Source: Lentisphaeria bacterium (GTDB lineage: Bacteria; Verrucomicrobiota; Lentisphaeria; Oligosphaerales; Oligosphaeraceae). From it: a stretch of 21,243 bases of DNA. The translations under genes were made by a program, and so were the position numbers. The notes below the pieces were generated by a model. It saw only the letters and a program-made list of their open reading frames with translations, was not told the origin of the DNA and made no database searches. Position 1 is the first letter of the stretch. The number at the start of each line of letters is the position of its first letter. Location of the stretch: NCBI GenBank assembly GCA_016302725.1, contig JAEDNB010000012.1, forward strand, positions 1 through 21,243. The letters are read 5' to 3'. Positions 1-6,919 of this stretch are shown one piece after another.

Positions 1-6
1 CCCCCC

Positions 7-1797
7 ATGAAAATCACCGACGACATCCTCTATCTTGGCGTGAACGACCACCAGGTGGACCTCTTCGAGGGCCAGTATCCCGTCCCCCATGGCATGTCCT
101 ACAACTCCTATGCCATCCTGGACGGAAAGACCGCCATCATGGACACCGTCGACCGGCGTTTCAAGCACCAGTGGCTGGACAATGTCCACCGGGTCTTCGG
201 GGACAAGGCCCCCGACTACCTGGTGGTCCAGCACATGGAGCCCGACCACGCCGCCAACATCGCGGATTTCCTGGACCTCTACAAGACCACCACCGTGGTC
301 TCCTCCGCCAAGGCCTTCACCATGATGCAGAATTTCTTCGGCACTGACTACGCGGAGCGGCGGATTGTGGTCCAGGAGGGGAGCACCCTGGAACTGGGAA
401 GGCACACCCTCGCCTTCGTGGCCGCCCCCATGGTGCACTGGCCCGAGGTGATGGTCACCTACGACACCTGCGACAAGGTCCTCTTCTCCGCCGACGGCTT
501 CGGGAAATTCGGCGCCCTGGACGTGGAGGAGCCCTGGGAGGACGAGGCGCGACGCTACTACATCGGCATCGTGGGGAAATATGGCGCCCAGGTGCAGGCG
601 CTGTTGAAGAAGGCCGCCGGGCTGGACATCCAGGCCATCTGCCCCCTCCACGGCCCCGTGCTGAAGGAAAACCTGGGGCACTACCTCTCCCTCTATGACA
701 CCTGGTCCTCCTACAAGGTGGAGAGCGAGGGCATTGTCATCGCCTACACCTCCGTCTACGGGCACACCCGCGCCGCCGTGGAACTCCTGGCGGAAAAACT
801 GAAGAGCAAGGGGGCGCCCCGGGTGATTCTCCACGACCTGGCCCGCTGCGACATGTCCAAGGCGGTGGAGGATGCCTTCCGCTACAGCAAGCTGGTGCTG
901 GCCACCACCACCTACAACGCGGAAATCTTCCCCTTCATGAGGACTTTCATCAACCACCTCACCGAACGGAACTTCCAGGGCCGGACGGTCGCCCTGGTGG
1001 AAAATGGCTCCTGGGCCCCCCTGGCCGCCAAGGTCATGACCAGCCTCCTGAGCCACGCCAAGAATCTCCGCATGGCCGCCAACACGGTCCACATCCACTC
1101 CGCCCTCTCCGCCGAAAGCAAGCAGCAGTTGGAAAACCTGGCCGAGGAACTCTGCCAGGACTACAAGAACCTCCAGGAGTCCACCGCCGACAAGAACGAC
1201 CTCACCGCCCTCTTCAACATCGGCTACGGGCTCTACGTGGTCACTTCCCGGGACGGACAGCGGGACAATGGCCTCATTGTGAATACCGTCACCCAGGTGA
1301 CCAACACCCCCAACCGGGTCGCCGTCACCATCAACAAGCAGAACTACTCCCATCACGTCATCCAGCAGACCGGCGTGATGAACCTCAACTGCCTCTCCAT
1401 CGACGCCCCCTTTGAGATCTTTCAGCGCTTCGGCTTCCAAAGCGGGCGCACCGTGGACAAGTTCCAGGGAATGGAGCTGCACCGCTCCGACAACGGGCTG
1501 GTCTTCCTCGCCCAGTATGTGAACTCCTTCCTCTCGCTGAAGGTGGAGCAGTACGTGGACCTGGGGACCCATGGCATGTTCATCTGCTCCATCGAGGAGG
1601 CCCGGGTGCTCTCCAAGGTGGAGACCATGACCTACACCTACTACCAGAAGAACGTGAAGCCCAAGCCCCAGACGGAAGGGAAAAAAGGCTGGGTCTGCAA
1701 AATCTGCGGATACATCTACGATGGGGAGGAACTCCCCGAGGATTTTGTCTGCCCCCTCTGCAAGCACGGACCGGCGGATTTCGAAAGGATCGCCTGA
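7..1797 (+). CDS. Four-domain flavodiiron protein (FprA-Hrb type fusion)
   Basis: Predicted cytoplasmic flavodiiron enzyme that reduces O2 to water and/or NO to N2O in anaerobes. Residues 1-240 are the metallo-beta-lactamase-like diiron domain; the ligand set is complete: H76, E78, D80 (with H81), H144, D163, H215. Residues 243-390 are a flavodoxin domain with the FMN loop around TSVYGHT (248-254). Residues 395-545 match a flavin-reductase-like split barrel. Residues 561-592 are a rubredoxin with C564, C567, C582 and C585. The last two modules together resemble Moorella Hrb, the known donor to FprA, so one chain may carry electrons from NAD(P)H through flavin and rubredoxin to the diiron site (inference). 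The ATG lies 7 nt from the window edge, so its ribosome-binding site is not visible; the N-terminus fits the family. Choice of O2 or NO as substrate cannot be read from sequence. Confidence 0.95.
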   Translation: MKITDDILYLGVNDHQVDLFEGQYPVPHGMSYNSYAILDGKTAIMDTVDRRFKHQWLDNVHRVFGDKAPDYLVVQHMEPDHAANIADFLDLYKTTTVVSSAKAFTMMQNFFGTDYAERRIVVQEGSTLELGRHTLAFVAAPMVHWPEVMVTYDTCDKVLFSADGFGKFGALDVEEPWEDEARRYYIGIVGKYGAQVQALLKKAAGLDIQAICPLHGPVLKENLGHYLSLYDTWSSYKVESEGIVIAYTSVYGHTRAAVELLAEKLKSKGAPRVILHDLARCDMSKAVEDAFRYSKLVLATTTYNAEIFPFMRTFINHLTERNFQGRTVALVENGSWAPLAAKVMTSLLSHAKNLRMAANTVHIHSALSAESKQQLENLAEELCQDYKNLQESTADKNDLTALFNIGYGLYVVTSRDGQRDNGLIVNTVTQVTNTPNRVAVTINKQNYSHHVIQQTGVMNLNCLSIDAPFEIFQRFGFQSGRTVDKFQGMELHRSDNGLVFLAQYVNSFLSLKVEQYVDLGTHGMFICSIEEARVLSKVETMTYTYYQKNVKPKPQTEGKKGWVCKICGYIYDGEELPEDFVCPLCKHGPADFERIA

Positions 1798-1854
1798 TTT
1801 CCCGCAAGGGAAGGAGATGCCCCTGGGAAAAGGAGGGGATGGGGCATCCAACTG

Positions 1855-1882
1855 TCCAGGGGGAAGGGAATATCCCCCTGGA
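1855..1882 (+). terminator. GC-rich hairpin downstream of the flavodiiron gene
   Basis: A perfect 10-bp stem (TCCAGGGGGA at 1855-1864 pairing with TCCCCCTGGA at 1873-1882) encloses an 8-nt loop, 57 nt after the stop codon. It is not followed by a T run but, 8 nt later, by the AT-rich block at 1891-1915. It probably acts as a transcript 3' end, but it is not a textbook intrinsic terminator. Confidence 0.55.
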
Positions 1883-1890
1883 TGCAATAC

Positions 1891-1915
1891 AACTATTTCA
1901 TTATAAATAAGTTAT
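1891..1915 (+). repeat. AT-rich 3' element, copy 1
   Basis: A 25-nt AT-rich block in otherwise GC-rich DNA, in the spacer between the convergent flavodiiron and AlkD-like genes. It matches the reverse complement of 20442-20466 at 22 of 25 positions, with the exact shared core ATAAATAAGTTAT. Both copies begin AACTA, end near AGTTAT and form a weak dyad. Here it follows a GC-rich hairpin by 8 nt. Confidence 0.6.
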
Positions 1916-1952
1916 TCAATTATATCCTCTTCCTTTCCGTGGCGATGTGGCT

Positions 1953-2630
1953 CTAAGGAAGGAGTTTCAGGGCCGGCCGCAGGGATTTGAAGCGTGCCTT
2001 CCACTCCTGGGGGATGCGGAAGGAGTCGCAGATTTTCTGGATTGCCTTGCCGGCGATGGCATAGTCGAGCCTTGCGTCCTTCAGGAAGGCGAAAACGGCT
2101 CCCGGCTGCTGGACGGCCAGGAAGGAGAGGAGCCAGGCTTCCGCCATCTGGACGGTGTATGCCTTGTCGTCCTGGAAAAGGGGGAGAAGGGCTTCCGTCG
2201 CCCCTGGTTCCTTGAGGAGGGCGGGGATGAAGAGGACATAGGCCCAACGGCGGACATAGGGGCGGGGGTCCTGGCGATATTCCGCCGCCTTTGCCAGGGC
2301 GAATTCCAGCGTTGGCCTATGGAGGAACTGGGTCAGCTGGTCCACATGCCACCAATCCTGGAGCAGGTCGAAATTCTCCTCCAGGAAAGCGAACTGAGCC
2401 CTGGCGTCCTTCCGGCGCGCCAGGGAAACCTGGAAATAGGTGCGGTGGTACTCCTGCTTTTCCAAGACCGCGTCCTTGAGAAAGGAGACATCCGCCCCCC
2501 TTTGGACCAGGCTGCGGTTGAAGCGGTCCAGGGCCGGCGTCTTGAAATCCCTGCCCAGTGCGGCAAGAAACTCCCTCTCGAACTCCTGGAATGCCGCATT
2601 TCCCTTGTCTGGCTTCTGCCTCTTCTCCAT
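1953..2630 (-). CDS. AlkD-like DNA alkylation repair enzyme
   Basis: A 225-residue all-alpha, HEAT-like protein of the DNA alkylation repair (AlkD) family, whose members remove N3- and N7-alkylated purines from DNA. Recognisable features are the W93-W94-x-x-D97 segment, corresponding to the Trp/Asp cleft of AlkD; RRWAYVLFIP (127-136), the usual next repeat; and the C-terminal AIQKICDSFR (196-205) typical of the family. Length is close to the family's roughly 230 residues. I chose the ATG at 2630 because AGGAG sits 9 nt upstream and the family fold starts there. An in-frame ATG at 2759 would overlap the DUF362 stop codon as ATGA and add 43 low-complexity residues. It lies 125 nt downstream of the DUF362 gene on the same strand, possibly co-transcribed. 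Whether it is a glycosylase or a catalytically inactive relative is not certain. Confidence 0.85.
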   Translation of the reverse strand: MEKRQKPDKGNAAFQEFEREFLAALGRDFKTPALDRFNRSLVQRGADVSFLKDAVLEKQEYHRTYFQVSLARRKDARAQFAFLEENFDLLQDWWHVDQLTQFLHRPTLEFALAKAAEYRQDPRPYVRRWAYVLFIPALLKEPGATEALLPLFQDDKAYTVQMAEAWLLSFLAVQQPGAVFAFLKDARLDYAIAGKAIQKICDSFRIPQEWKARFKSLRPALKLLP

Positions 2631-2707
2631 TCTGGAATTCTCCTTGCTTCCCCCTCCCAAGGAATTGACGCAGGGGAAAGGCGCCCCCCCTCCTACGCCT
2701 TGTGCGC

Positions 2708-2749
2708 CTTTCCTGCCTTTCCCGTCCCGCAAGAGGCGAGGCAGGGAAG
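2708..2749 (-). terminator. Weak hairpin between DUF362 and AlkD-like genes
   Basis: Two 11-nt arms (2708-2718 and 2739-2749) pair with one G-T mismatch around a 20-nt loop, just after the DUF362 stop codon. There is no T tract on either strand. It could reduce readthrough or mark an RNA-processing site; evidence for termination is weak. Confidence 0.25.
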
Positions 2750-2755
2750 AGGGTC

Positions 2756-3871
2756 TCATACCCGGATCAGTTCGTATTGCCGGGTGCCCAGGCCAATCTT
2801 CTCCGCATGCGCCAACTGGAGTTCCCAGTTCGTCCCCGGGGAGACCGTGGAGAAATGGTCCGGCCCCTTCTTCTTTTTGGCCATGTCTCCCAGTTTGCTG
2901 TTGGGGACCATGGGGGCGGCATTCACGGCATCGACGCAGGCCTGGTCCAGGGCGACGGGGTCAAAGGAGGCGAACATGCCGATATTGGGGACGATGCCGG
3001 CGTCGTTTTCGGGGTGGCAGTCGCAGTTGGGGGAGACGTCCATCACCAGGCTGACATGGAAATGGGGGCGTCCATCCAGGACCGCCATGGTGTATTCGGC
3101 CATTTTCTTGTCCAGGGAGCCGGGATGGGAGACGGAGGAGGGTTCGATGGCATCCTTGGGGCAGACCCCCATGCATTGTCCGCAGCCCACGCACTTTGCG
3201 TGGTCCAGCCTGGCCTTTCCGTCAGCGAAGACGGGGGCGTCATGTGCGCAGATTCTTGCGCATCGGCGGCACCCGATGCACTTCTGGGGATTGACCTGGG
3301 GTTTTTCATCGCAATGCTGGTCCATCTTTCCGGCCCGGGAGCCGCACCCCATGCCGATGTTCTTGATGGCGCCGCCGAAGCCGGTGCATTCATGCCCCTT
3401 GAAATGGGTCAGGGAGAGGAAGACATCCGCATCCATGATGGCCCTTCCGATGCGGGCGTTCTTCACCAGTTCGCCATTCCTGACCGGCACCTCCACGTCG
3501 TCGTTTCCCCGCAGGCCGTCCCCGATGAGGATGTGGCATCCGGTGGTGTAGGGGGTGAAGCCGTTGAGATAGGCGGTTTCGATATGGTCCAGGGCGTCCC
3601 TCCGGTGCCCCACATAGAGCGTGTTGCAGTCGGTCAGATAGGGTTTTCCCCCCAGGCGCTTCACCTCGTCCGCCAGGGCACGGGCGTAGTTGGGGCGTAC
3701 GAAGGAGAGGTTTCCCAGTTCCCCGAAGTGGAGTTTGATGGCCACGAAGTGCCCTGGGAAGGGGAGTTTTTCCATGCCCGCCGCCCGGGTCAGCTGCACC
3801 ATCTTCCCCGCCAGGCCGCTGCCAAAGGCCTTGGTCCGCAAATCGGTGAAATAGACTTTCGACTTTTCCAT
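2756..3871 (-). CDS. DUF362 protein with two [4Fe-4S] clusters
   Basis: A 371-residue DUF362 family protein with an inserted 2x[4Fe-4S] ferredoxin module. The DUF362 signatures are the N-terminal VAIKLHFGE region (43-51) and SLTHFKGH (153-160), followed by a glycine-rich segment. The ferredoxin motifs are C198-x2-C201-x2-C204-x3-C208 and C227-x2-C230-x2-C233-x3-C237, each a full CxxCxxCxxxC. There is no signal peptide or membrane helix, so it should be a soluble cytoplasmic electron-transfer protein. DUF362 has no settled biochemical role, and I do not assign a substrate. The ATG at 3871 has AAGGAG 10 nt upstream. A TATATT hexamer at 3995-3990 on this strand could be a -10 box, but no convincing -35 box accompanies it. 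The AlkD-like gene follows. Confidence 0.9.
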   Translation of the reverse strand: MEKSKVYFTDLRTKAFGSGLAGKMVQLTRAAGMEKLPFPGHFVAIKLHFGELGNLSFVRPNYARALADEVKRLGGKPYLTDCNTLYVGHRRDALDHIETAYLNGFTPYTTGCHILIGDGLRGNDDVEVPVRNGELVKNARIGRAIMDADVFLSLTHFKGHECTGFGGAIKNIGMGCGSRAGKMDQHCDEKPQVNPQKCIGCRRCARICAHDAPVFADGKARLDHAKCVGCGQCMGVCPKDAIEPSSVSHPGSLDKKMAEYTMAVLDGRPHFHVSLVMDVSPNCDCHPENDAGIVPNIGMFASFDPVALDQACVDAVNAAPMVPNSKLGDMAKKKKGPDHFSTVSPGTNWELQLAHAEKIGLGTRQYELIRV

Positions 3872-4052
3872 AAACGTGGGGCTCCTTCAAAAATGGCTTT
3901 GGTTGAAAGGGGGCTGGAACAAGGGGGAACCGCCCCCTGGGACACCGGCGAGGCTCAAGAGAGGGCCTCCCTCCGCGTCGACAGCGTAGAATATACCCTG
4001 CCTCCCCCGATCGACGCCGTAGCCCCCCTCCAAGACCCCCGTGGGAAAATTT

Positions 4053-4093
4053 GGGAAAGGCGGGGATTTTCTCGCAAAATCCCCGCCTTTCCC
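4053..4093. promoter_or_regulatory. Perfect 18-bp inverted repeat, 5-nt loop
   Basis: GGGAAAGGCGGGGATTTT at 4053-4070 is followed by the loop CTCGC and then its exact reverse complement at 4076-4093. It lies about 180 nt upstream of each flanking start codon in a divergent spacer. No run of T follows on either strand, so it is not a normal terminator. It may be an operator, a cruciform or an RNA hairpin in a leader; the sequence does not decide between these. Confidence 0.7.
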
Positions 4094-4121
4094 CCGTGAA
4101 AAACCCCTCCCTGGGGCTACA

Positions 4122-4195
4122 TTGACATCGTTTCAGCGTCTGTTGGCGCACAGGTGCAGCCTGGCCTTGTGCCCCCATCCCGGGCCGCACAAGGC
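4122..4195 (+). promoter_or_regulatory. Possible promoter and leader hairpin of the pseudopilin gene
   Basis: TTGACA at 4122-4127 matches the -35 consensus exactly, but the expected -10 position (about 4145-4150, GGCGCA) does not match. Just beyond, GCCTTGTGC (4164-4172) pairs perfectly with GCACAAGGC (4187-4195), giving a 9-bp stem that would lie near the 5' end of a transcript starting about 4157. Promoter assignment is weak; the hairpin itself is clear. Confidence 0.3.
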
Positions 4196-4277
4196 GCCCG
4201 CCACGGCAACGCATCCTGTAGATTTGGAAAGCCACGGCCACTCCGGCCTCCACCATACCAACCAAGGAGATTCCTCC

Positions 4278-5078
4278 ATGAAAAAGACCCTCTCCTTCAC
4301 CCTCATCGAACTTCTTACGGTCATCGCCATCATCGCCATCCTGGCAGGCCTCCTCCTGCCCGCCGTCAACAGCGCCCGGGCCAAGGCCAGGACCACCTCC
4401 TGCCTCAGCAACCAAAAGTCCGTCGCCGTCGCCTTCATCAACTTCAGCGACGACAACAAGAGCTACTTCCCCCCCGCCTACAGCAAGCAGAAGGATGGCA
4501 CCACCTCCTATGACGCAGGATGGAGCGGCGCCATCTACCCCTACATCGGCCTCACCTTCGACTGCAACGGCAAACAGGTGCAGAAGAGCGTCCTGAACTG
4601 CACCTCCAGTGACTTCAACGGACAGGACTACTTCATCAAGAATGTCAGTTCCGCCTACACCTCCAATCCCCTCATCACCGACGTGAACGGGCTCACCAGT
4701 TCGGAAAGCGGATGCACCGACGGCGCCAGGACCGCCACGGAGACCCGCTCCGCCAAGAACAGCCGCATCAAGTTCGCCTCCCGCTGCATCCTGGTCACCG
4801 ACGCCAACTGCACCTACCTGGCGGGGGCGGACGGCATCGGCGCCCCCCTCACCATCGCCGGCGCCTACAAGACGTGCAACGACCTCCAGAAGACCCACGA
4901 CACGGCGGAAATGTCCAACGTCCTGGATGACAACCAGGCCAACAAATACGTCCAGTTCAGCGCGGACGACACCACCTGGGTCCACAACAACTCCATCAAC
5001 GCCGCCTTCGCCGACGGACACTGCGAAACCATCAGCAAGTCGACTGGCCTGACCCCCACGGAGTTTGTCGCCAACTAG
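4278..5078 (+). CDS. Pseudopilin-like protein with H-X9-DG C-terminal motif
   Basis: A 266-residue type II/IV pilin-like protein. The N-terminus has the methylation motif FTLIE (F7-E11) followed by a hydrophobic helix to about residue 31. The residue before the cleavage site is Ser6, not the usual glycine. Near the C-terminus H245, nine residues and D255-G256 form the H-X9-DG motif, a signature of a large paralogous family in Lentisphaerae, Planctomycetes and Verrucomicrobia. The exported domain between them is rich in Ser, Thr, Asn and Cys. ATG 4278 has AAGGAG 8 nt upstream; an in-frame extension to 4041 is unsupported. No pilus or type II secretion genes are nearby, so the prepilin peptidase and assembly machinery must be elsewhere. 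Function is unknown; probably a surface or pseudopilus component. Monocistronic, ended by the terminator at 5114-5162. Confidence 0.92.
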   Translation: MKKTLSFTLIELLTVIAIIAILAGLLLPAVNSARAKARTTSCLSNQKSVAVAFINFSDDNKSYFPPAYSKQKDGTTSYDAGWSGAIYPYIGLTFDCNGKQVQKSVLNCTSSDFNGQDYFIKNVSSAYTSNPLITDVNGLTSSESGCTDGARTATETRSAKNSRIKFASRCILVTDANCTYLAGADGIGAPLTIAGAYKTCNDLQKTHDTAEMSNVLDDNQANKYVQFSADDTTWVHNNSINAAFADGHCETISKSTGLTPTEFVAN

Positions 5079-5113
5079 GCAAAAGGGGAATCCACTGTTC
5101 CCGTCGCTGTCCG

Positions 5114-5162
5114 GGCCTCATGGGGGGCGTTCCTTTGGCGCCCTTCCACGAGGCCTTTTTTT
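5114..5162 (+). terminator. Intrinsic terminator of the pseudopilin gene
   Basis: GGCCTC-x-TGG at 5114 onward pairs with CCA-x-GAGGCC ending at 5155. A few mismatches lie inside the stem and the loop is about 9 nt. Seven T residues follow immediately (5156-5162). It starts 36 nt after the stop codon and separates the pseudopilin from the lipopolysaccharide operon. Confidence 0.8.
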
Positions 5163-5279
5163 CCGGGATGCGCCGTCCGCCGCCGTCCCCGGGGCTCCTT
5201 CGTTCTTCCCCTTGCAGTGCGAGGGCAGTGTCCGCGGCCCCGCAGATAACCCAATCCCCCTCATTCAGGAGAAGCAACC

Positions 5280-6059
5280 ATGTCCCAGAAGTCGGTGACC
5301 TTTCACAGCCACGGCTGGCGTGGCCTGGCGGCGGATGAAGAGTGGGCGGCGCTCTTTTCGGACCTGGACCGCTGGCTCAAGCGGAATCCCGGGGAGATGG
5401 TTGTGCACTATGACAGCCGGGACGTGCGGAGAATCCAGACCCCCAAGGGAGTCGTATACCTGAAGGACATCCGGGCGCTCACCGACGCGGGCTATCATTT
5501 CCGGGACATCTTCTCCTGGTGCAAGTGGGTCTTCCGCCGTTCCCGGGCGAGGGACGCCTGGGAGGCCTCCCAGGACCTGGCCAGGAAGGGCTTCCTCTGC
5601 CCCAAACCCCTGCTGGCCGTGAGGCGCCGCCGGGGGCTGGTCCCCCGGGACCTCTTCATCACCCAGGAACTGCCCCTGCCCAACCTCTGGGATGCCCTCC
5701 CCAAGGGTATGACTCCCACAGGGCTGGCGGAACTGCTCGCCCTGGAAATCCACAGGCTCCACAAGGCAGGCTTTGCCCATGGCGACTGCATCCTGCGCAA
5801 CCTGTGCTACGACGAACATACCCGGAGAATCGCCTATCTGGACAACGACCGCACCTGGTCGCCCCCCCCCCTGGTGCTCCAGTTCCAGCAGCAGAGGAAC
5901 CTTGCCCAGATGGCCTACAGCCTGCTGAAGCGCTTTGGCGAGGCAACCAGCCTGCTTTTCCTGGAGTGCTACGCAAAGAAGGCGGGGTGGCCGGACCGGC
6001 ACCAAATCCACGCCATCCAGGCCGGCGCCATACAAAGAAGAAACAGGAAACGACATTGA
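5280..6059 (+). CDS. Lipopolysaccharide core kinase, KdkA/WaaP-like (first copy)
   Basis: A 259-residue protein kinase-like enzyme of the Kdo/heptose kinase family, which phosphorylates inner-core sugars of lipopolysaccharide at the cytoplasmic face of the inner membrane. Visible features are K62 in VVYLKDI as the probable ATP-binding lysine, the catalytic loop H167-G168-D169 with N174, and the metal-binding D188-N189-D190. The start fits FH..GWRG (8-15), also present in the second kinase of this operon (8047-8871), suggesting the two are paralogs. ATG 5280 has AGGAG 8 nt upstream. The stop codon overlaps the next start (TGATG). A run of ten C at 5862-5871 lies just after the DNDRT motif and could make the gene prone to slippage. 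Which sugar it phosphorylates cannot be told. Confidence 0.85.
   Translation: MSQKSVTFHSHGWRGLAADEEWAALFSDLDRWLKRNPGEMVVHYDSRDVRRIQTPKGVVYLKDIRALTDAGYHFRDIFSWCKWVFRRSRARDAWEASQDLARKGFLCPKPLLAVRRRRGLVPRDLFITQELPLPNLWDALPKGMTPTGLAELLALEIHRLHKAGFAHGDCILRNLCYDEHTRRIAYLDNDRTWSPPPLVLQFQQQRNLAQMAYSLLKRFGEATSLLFLECYAKKAGWPDRHQIHAIQAGAIQRRNRKRH
5862..5871 (+). repeat. C10 homopolymer inside the first kinase gene
   Basis: Ten consecutive C encode the Pro-Pro-Pro stretch at residues 195-197, directly after the conserved DNDRT. It is the longest homopolymer in the window. In the present length the frame is open to the end of the gene. Confidence 0.85.
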
Positions 6060-6868
6060 TGCCTTCCTCCGCCCCCCTCCAAGTCTCCGCCCTCCTCCTC
6101 TCCCAGGAACATCTCCAGGGGGCCTATTGGCGCATGCGCCTCCGTTCCCCGGAGGTGTGCCGGCTGGCCTCCCCCGGGCAGTTCGTGCAACTCAGGCTGC
6201 CCGCCCTGGAAGGGCATATCCTCCGGCGCCCCTTCAGCATCTGCGATGTGGAGGATGGGGAAACCCTCACCCTGGTCTACAAGGTGGTGGGCGCGGGCAC
6301 CGACTCCATGACCCGGCTCGCCCCCGGCGCCTCCCTGGACCTGCTGGCCCCTCTGGGACACGGCTTTTCCCGCCCCGCCCCAGGACGCCCCCTGGTCCTC
6401 CTGGGAGGCGGATACGGCTGCGCCGCCATGCTCTTCACCGCCCGGAGACGCCGGGAAGAGGGGGCCGACGCCCCCCTGGTCCTCCTGGGCGCCCGCTCCC
6501 AAGGCGACATCCTCCTGGAAAGGGAATTCCGCTCCCTGGGATGCCCCGTGGAAATCTCCACCGACGACGGCTCCCTGGGCCTCCAGGGGCGCATCACCCT
6601 CCTCCTGGAAACGGCCCTGCGGAAGGCCCCGGACGCCTTTCTCCAGGCCTGCGGCCCCATGCCCATGCTGAAGGCCGTCTCCCAGATGGCCGCCCAGGCC
6701 CCCCAGGCCCAGTGCGAAGTCAGCCTGGACGAGCGGATGTGCTGCGGCGTGGGGGCTTGCTTCGGATGTGTCGTCAAGGCCCGGGACGCCTCCTCCCCCG
6801 AGGGATGGCGCTACCTTCGTTCCTGCAAGGAGGGGCCTGTCTTCCCCGCCGAAGACCTCCTTTGGTGA
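6059..6868 (+). CDS. pyrK: PyrK-like FAD/[2Fe-2S] electron-transfer subunit
   Basis: A 269-residue protein matching the dihydroorotate dehydrogenase B electron-transfer subunit, which passes electrons from dihydroorotate via FAD and a [2Fe-2S] cluster to NAD+. Domain order is a ferredoxin-reductase-like FAD barrel with R57-P58-F59-S60, an NAD-binding fold with GGGYG (116-120) and ACGPMPM (197-203), and a C-terminal cluster segment, DERMCCGVGACFGCV (224-238), with C229, C234, C237 and C256 as expected ligands and an extra C228. The start overlaps the preceding stop by one base, so translation is probably coupled. The catalytic partner PyrD is not in the window, and the setting among lipopolysaccharide genes is odd. 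Related NfnA/SudB-type subunits are an alternative, but the C-terminal cluster pattern favours PyrK. Confidence 0.85.
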   Translation: MPSSAPLQVSALLLSQEHLQGAYWRMRLRSPEVCRLASPGQFVQLRLPALEGHILRRPFSICDVEDGETLTLVYKVVGAGTDSMTRLAPGASLDLLAPLGHGFSRPAPGRPLVLLGGGYGCAAMLFTARRRREEGADAPLVLLGARSQGDILLEREFRSLGCPVEISTDDGSLGLQGRITLLLETALRKAPDAFLQACGPMPMLKAVSQMAAQAPQAQCEVSLDERMCCGVGACFGCVVKARDASSPEGWRYLRSCKEGPVFPAEDLLW

Positions 6869-6919
6869 CCCGCACGCCCCGGCGGGGGAGTCCACTCCTC
6901 CCTGGACGGCCCATTTCCC

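Larger units (their letters stand above)
3872..4277. other. 406-nt divergent intergenic region
   Basis: No protein-coding signal on either strand. It separates the divergent DUF362 (-) and pseudopilin (+) genes and must carry both promoters. It contains the long palindrome at 4053-4093, a consensus TTGACA at 4122-4127 on the plus strand without a matching -10 box, a leader hairpin at 4164-4195, and the pseudopilin Shine-Dalgarno AAGGAG at 4264-4269. Confidence 0.8.
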
